NCBI GenBank assembly: GCA_028277765.1
Contig: JANQFQ010000013.1
Span: 1-64,000, forward strand
Origin: Desulfobacterales bacterium
Lineage (GTDB): Bacteria; Desulfobacterota; Desulfobacteria; Desulfobacterales; SURF-7
Direction: 5' to 3'
Length of the DNA: 64,000 nucleotides
The notes beneath the pieces are model-generated. The model saw only the letters and a list, made by a program, of their open reading frames with translations. It ran no database searches and was not told the DNA's origin. The translations under genes were made by a program, and so were the position numbers. This document shows, piece after piece, positions 63,979 through 64,000 of this stretch (position 1 is its first letter; each line of letters opens with the position of its first letter).

Positions 63979-64000
63979 CAAATCCGGAAGAAGCCATAGA

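Overview
The window looks like the chromosome of a Gram-negative, anaerobic deltaproteobacterium (Desulfobacterota, probably close to Desulfobacterales). The reasons are: lpxC and an LpxR-like outer-membrane protein; the gene order lpxC - DUF4390 protein - NtrY-like kinase - NtrX-like regulator - rsmD - coaD; a pilMNOPQ operon; sigma-54 activators; an AcsE-like pterin methyltransferase; paired class III CoA-transferases; and a HesB-like selenoprotein with an in-frame UGA. DNA is moderately AT-rich. No rRNA, tRNA, CRISPR array or intact insertion sequence was seen. The genus is an inference.

Layout. 1-3.9 kb: the 5' part of a membrane aminopropyltransferase-like gene (runs off the left edge and is absent from the ORF track), a YifB/ComM ATPase and an unknown protein. 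4.4-10.7 kb: envelope and two-component operon (lpxC to coaD). 10.8-12.2 kb: pcm and 5-formyl-THF cyclo-ligase. 12.4-16.0 kb: serS-thrC and a TPR lipoprotein. 16.4-22.6 kb: type IV pilus pilMNOPQ operon headed by a small XRE regulator. 23.2-26.5 kb: a second histidine kinase/sigma-54 activator pair followed by a near-consensus sigma-54 promoter and a terminator that enclose no ORF (candidate small RNA). 26.5-32.1 kb: reverse-strand housekeeping genes (TPR anchor, adenosine kinase, SH3 protein, phosphatase, dynamin-like GTPase, hydrolase). 32.4-36.5 kb: methylthioadenosine/purine salvage (mtnP, apt, mtaD-like) plus a DHH phosphoesterase.

36.6-44.9 kb is the most unusual region: a reverse-strand lasso-peptide cluster. 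In transcription order it holds a nucleotidyltransferase (NTP_transf_5 type), a PqqD-like RiPP recognition protein (B1), an asparagine-synthetase-like lasso cyclase (C), a 60-residue precursor (A), an HPr-kinase-like protein (K), a PRMT-like methyltransferase with a PqqD-like tail, and an ABC exporter (D). The precursor carries the leader pattern YxxPxLxxxGxxxxxTxG and a core starting with Gly, with Asp at position 8. The tail then ends in eight consecutive Met and a Pro, encoded by a perfect (ATG)8 microsatellite. I could not find the usual B2 leader peptidase. A decayed C-terminal fragment of a second kinase lies beside the cluster.

45-64 kb: DUF502 protein; a 1236-residue NHL/FN3/transglutaminase/TPR secreted protein; paired CoA-transferases; PilZ protein; HesB-like selenoprotein; macrodomain and FmdB-type zinc-ribbon proteins; ndk-trmJ; AcsE-like methyltransferase; LpxR-like protein; an XRE-cupin regulator with leuC/leuD-type dehydratase genes; a GspG-like pseudopilin; and a broken hydrolase. 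Three families of short palindromic repeats are scattered between genes, and several gene stop codons lie inside or against them.
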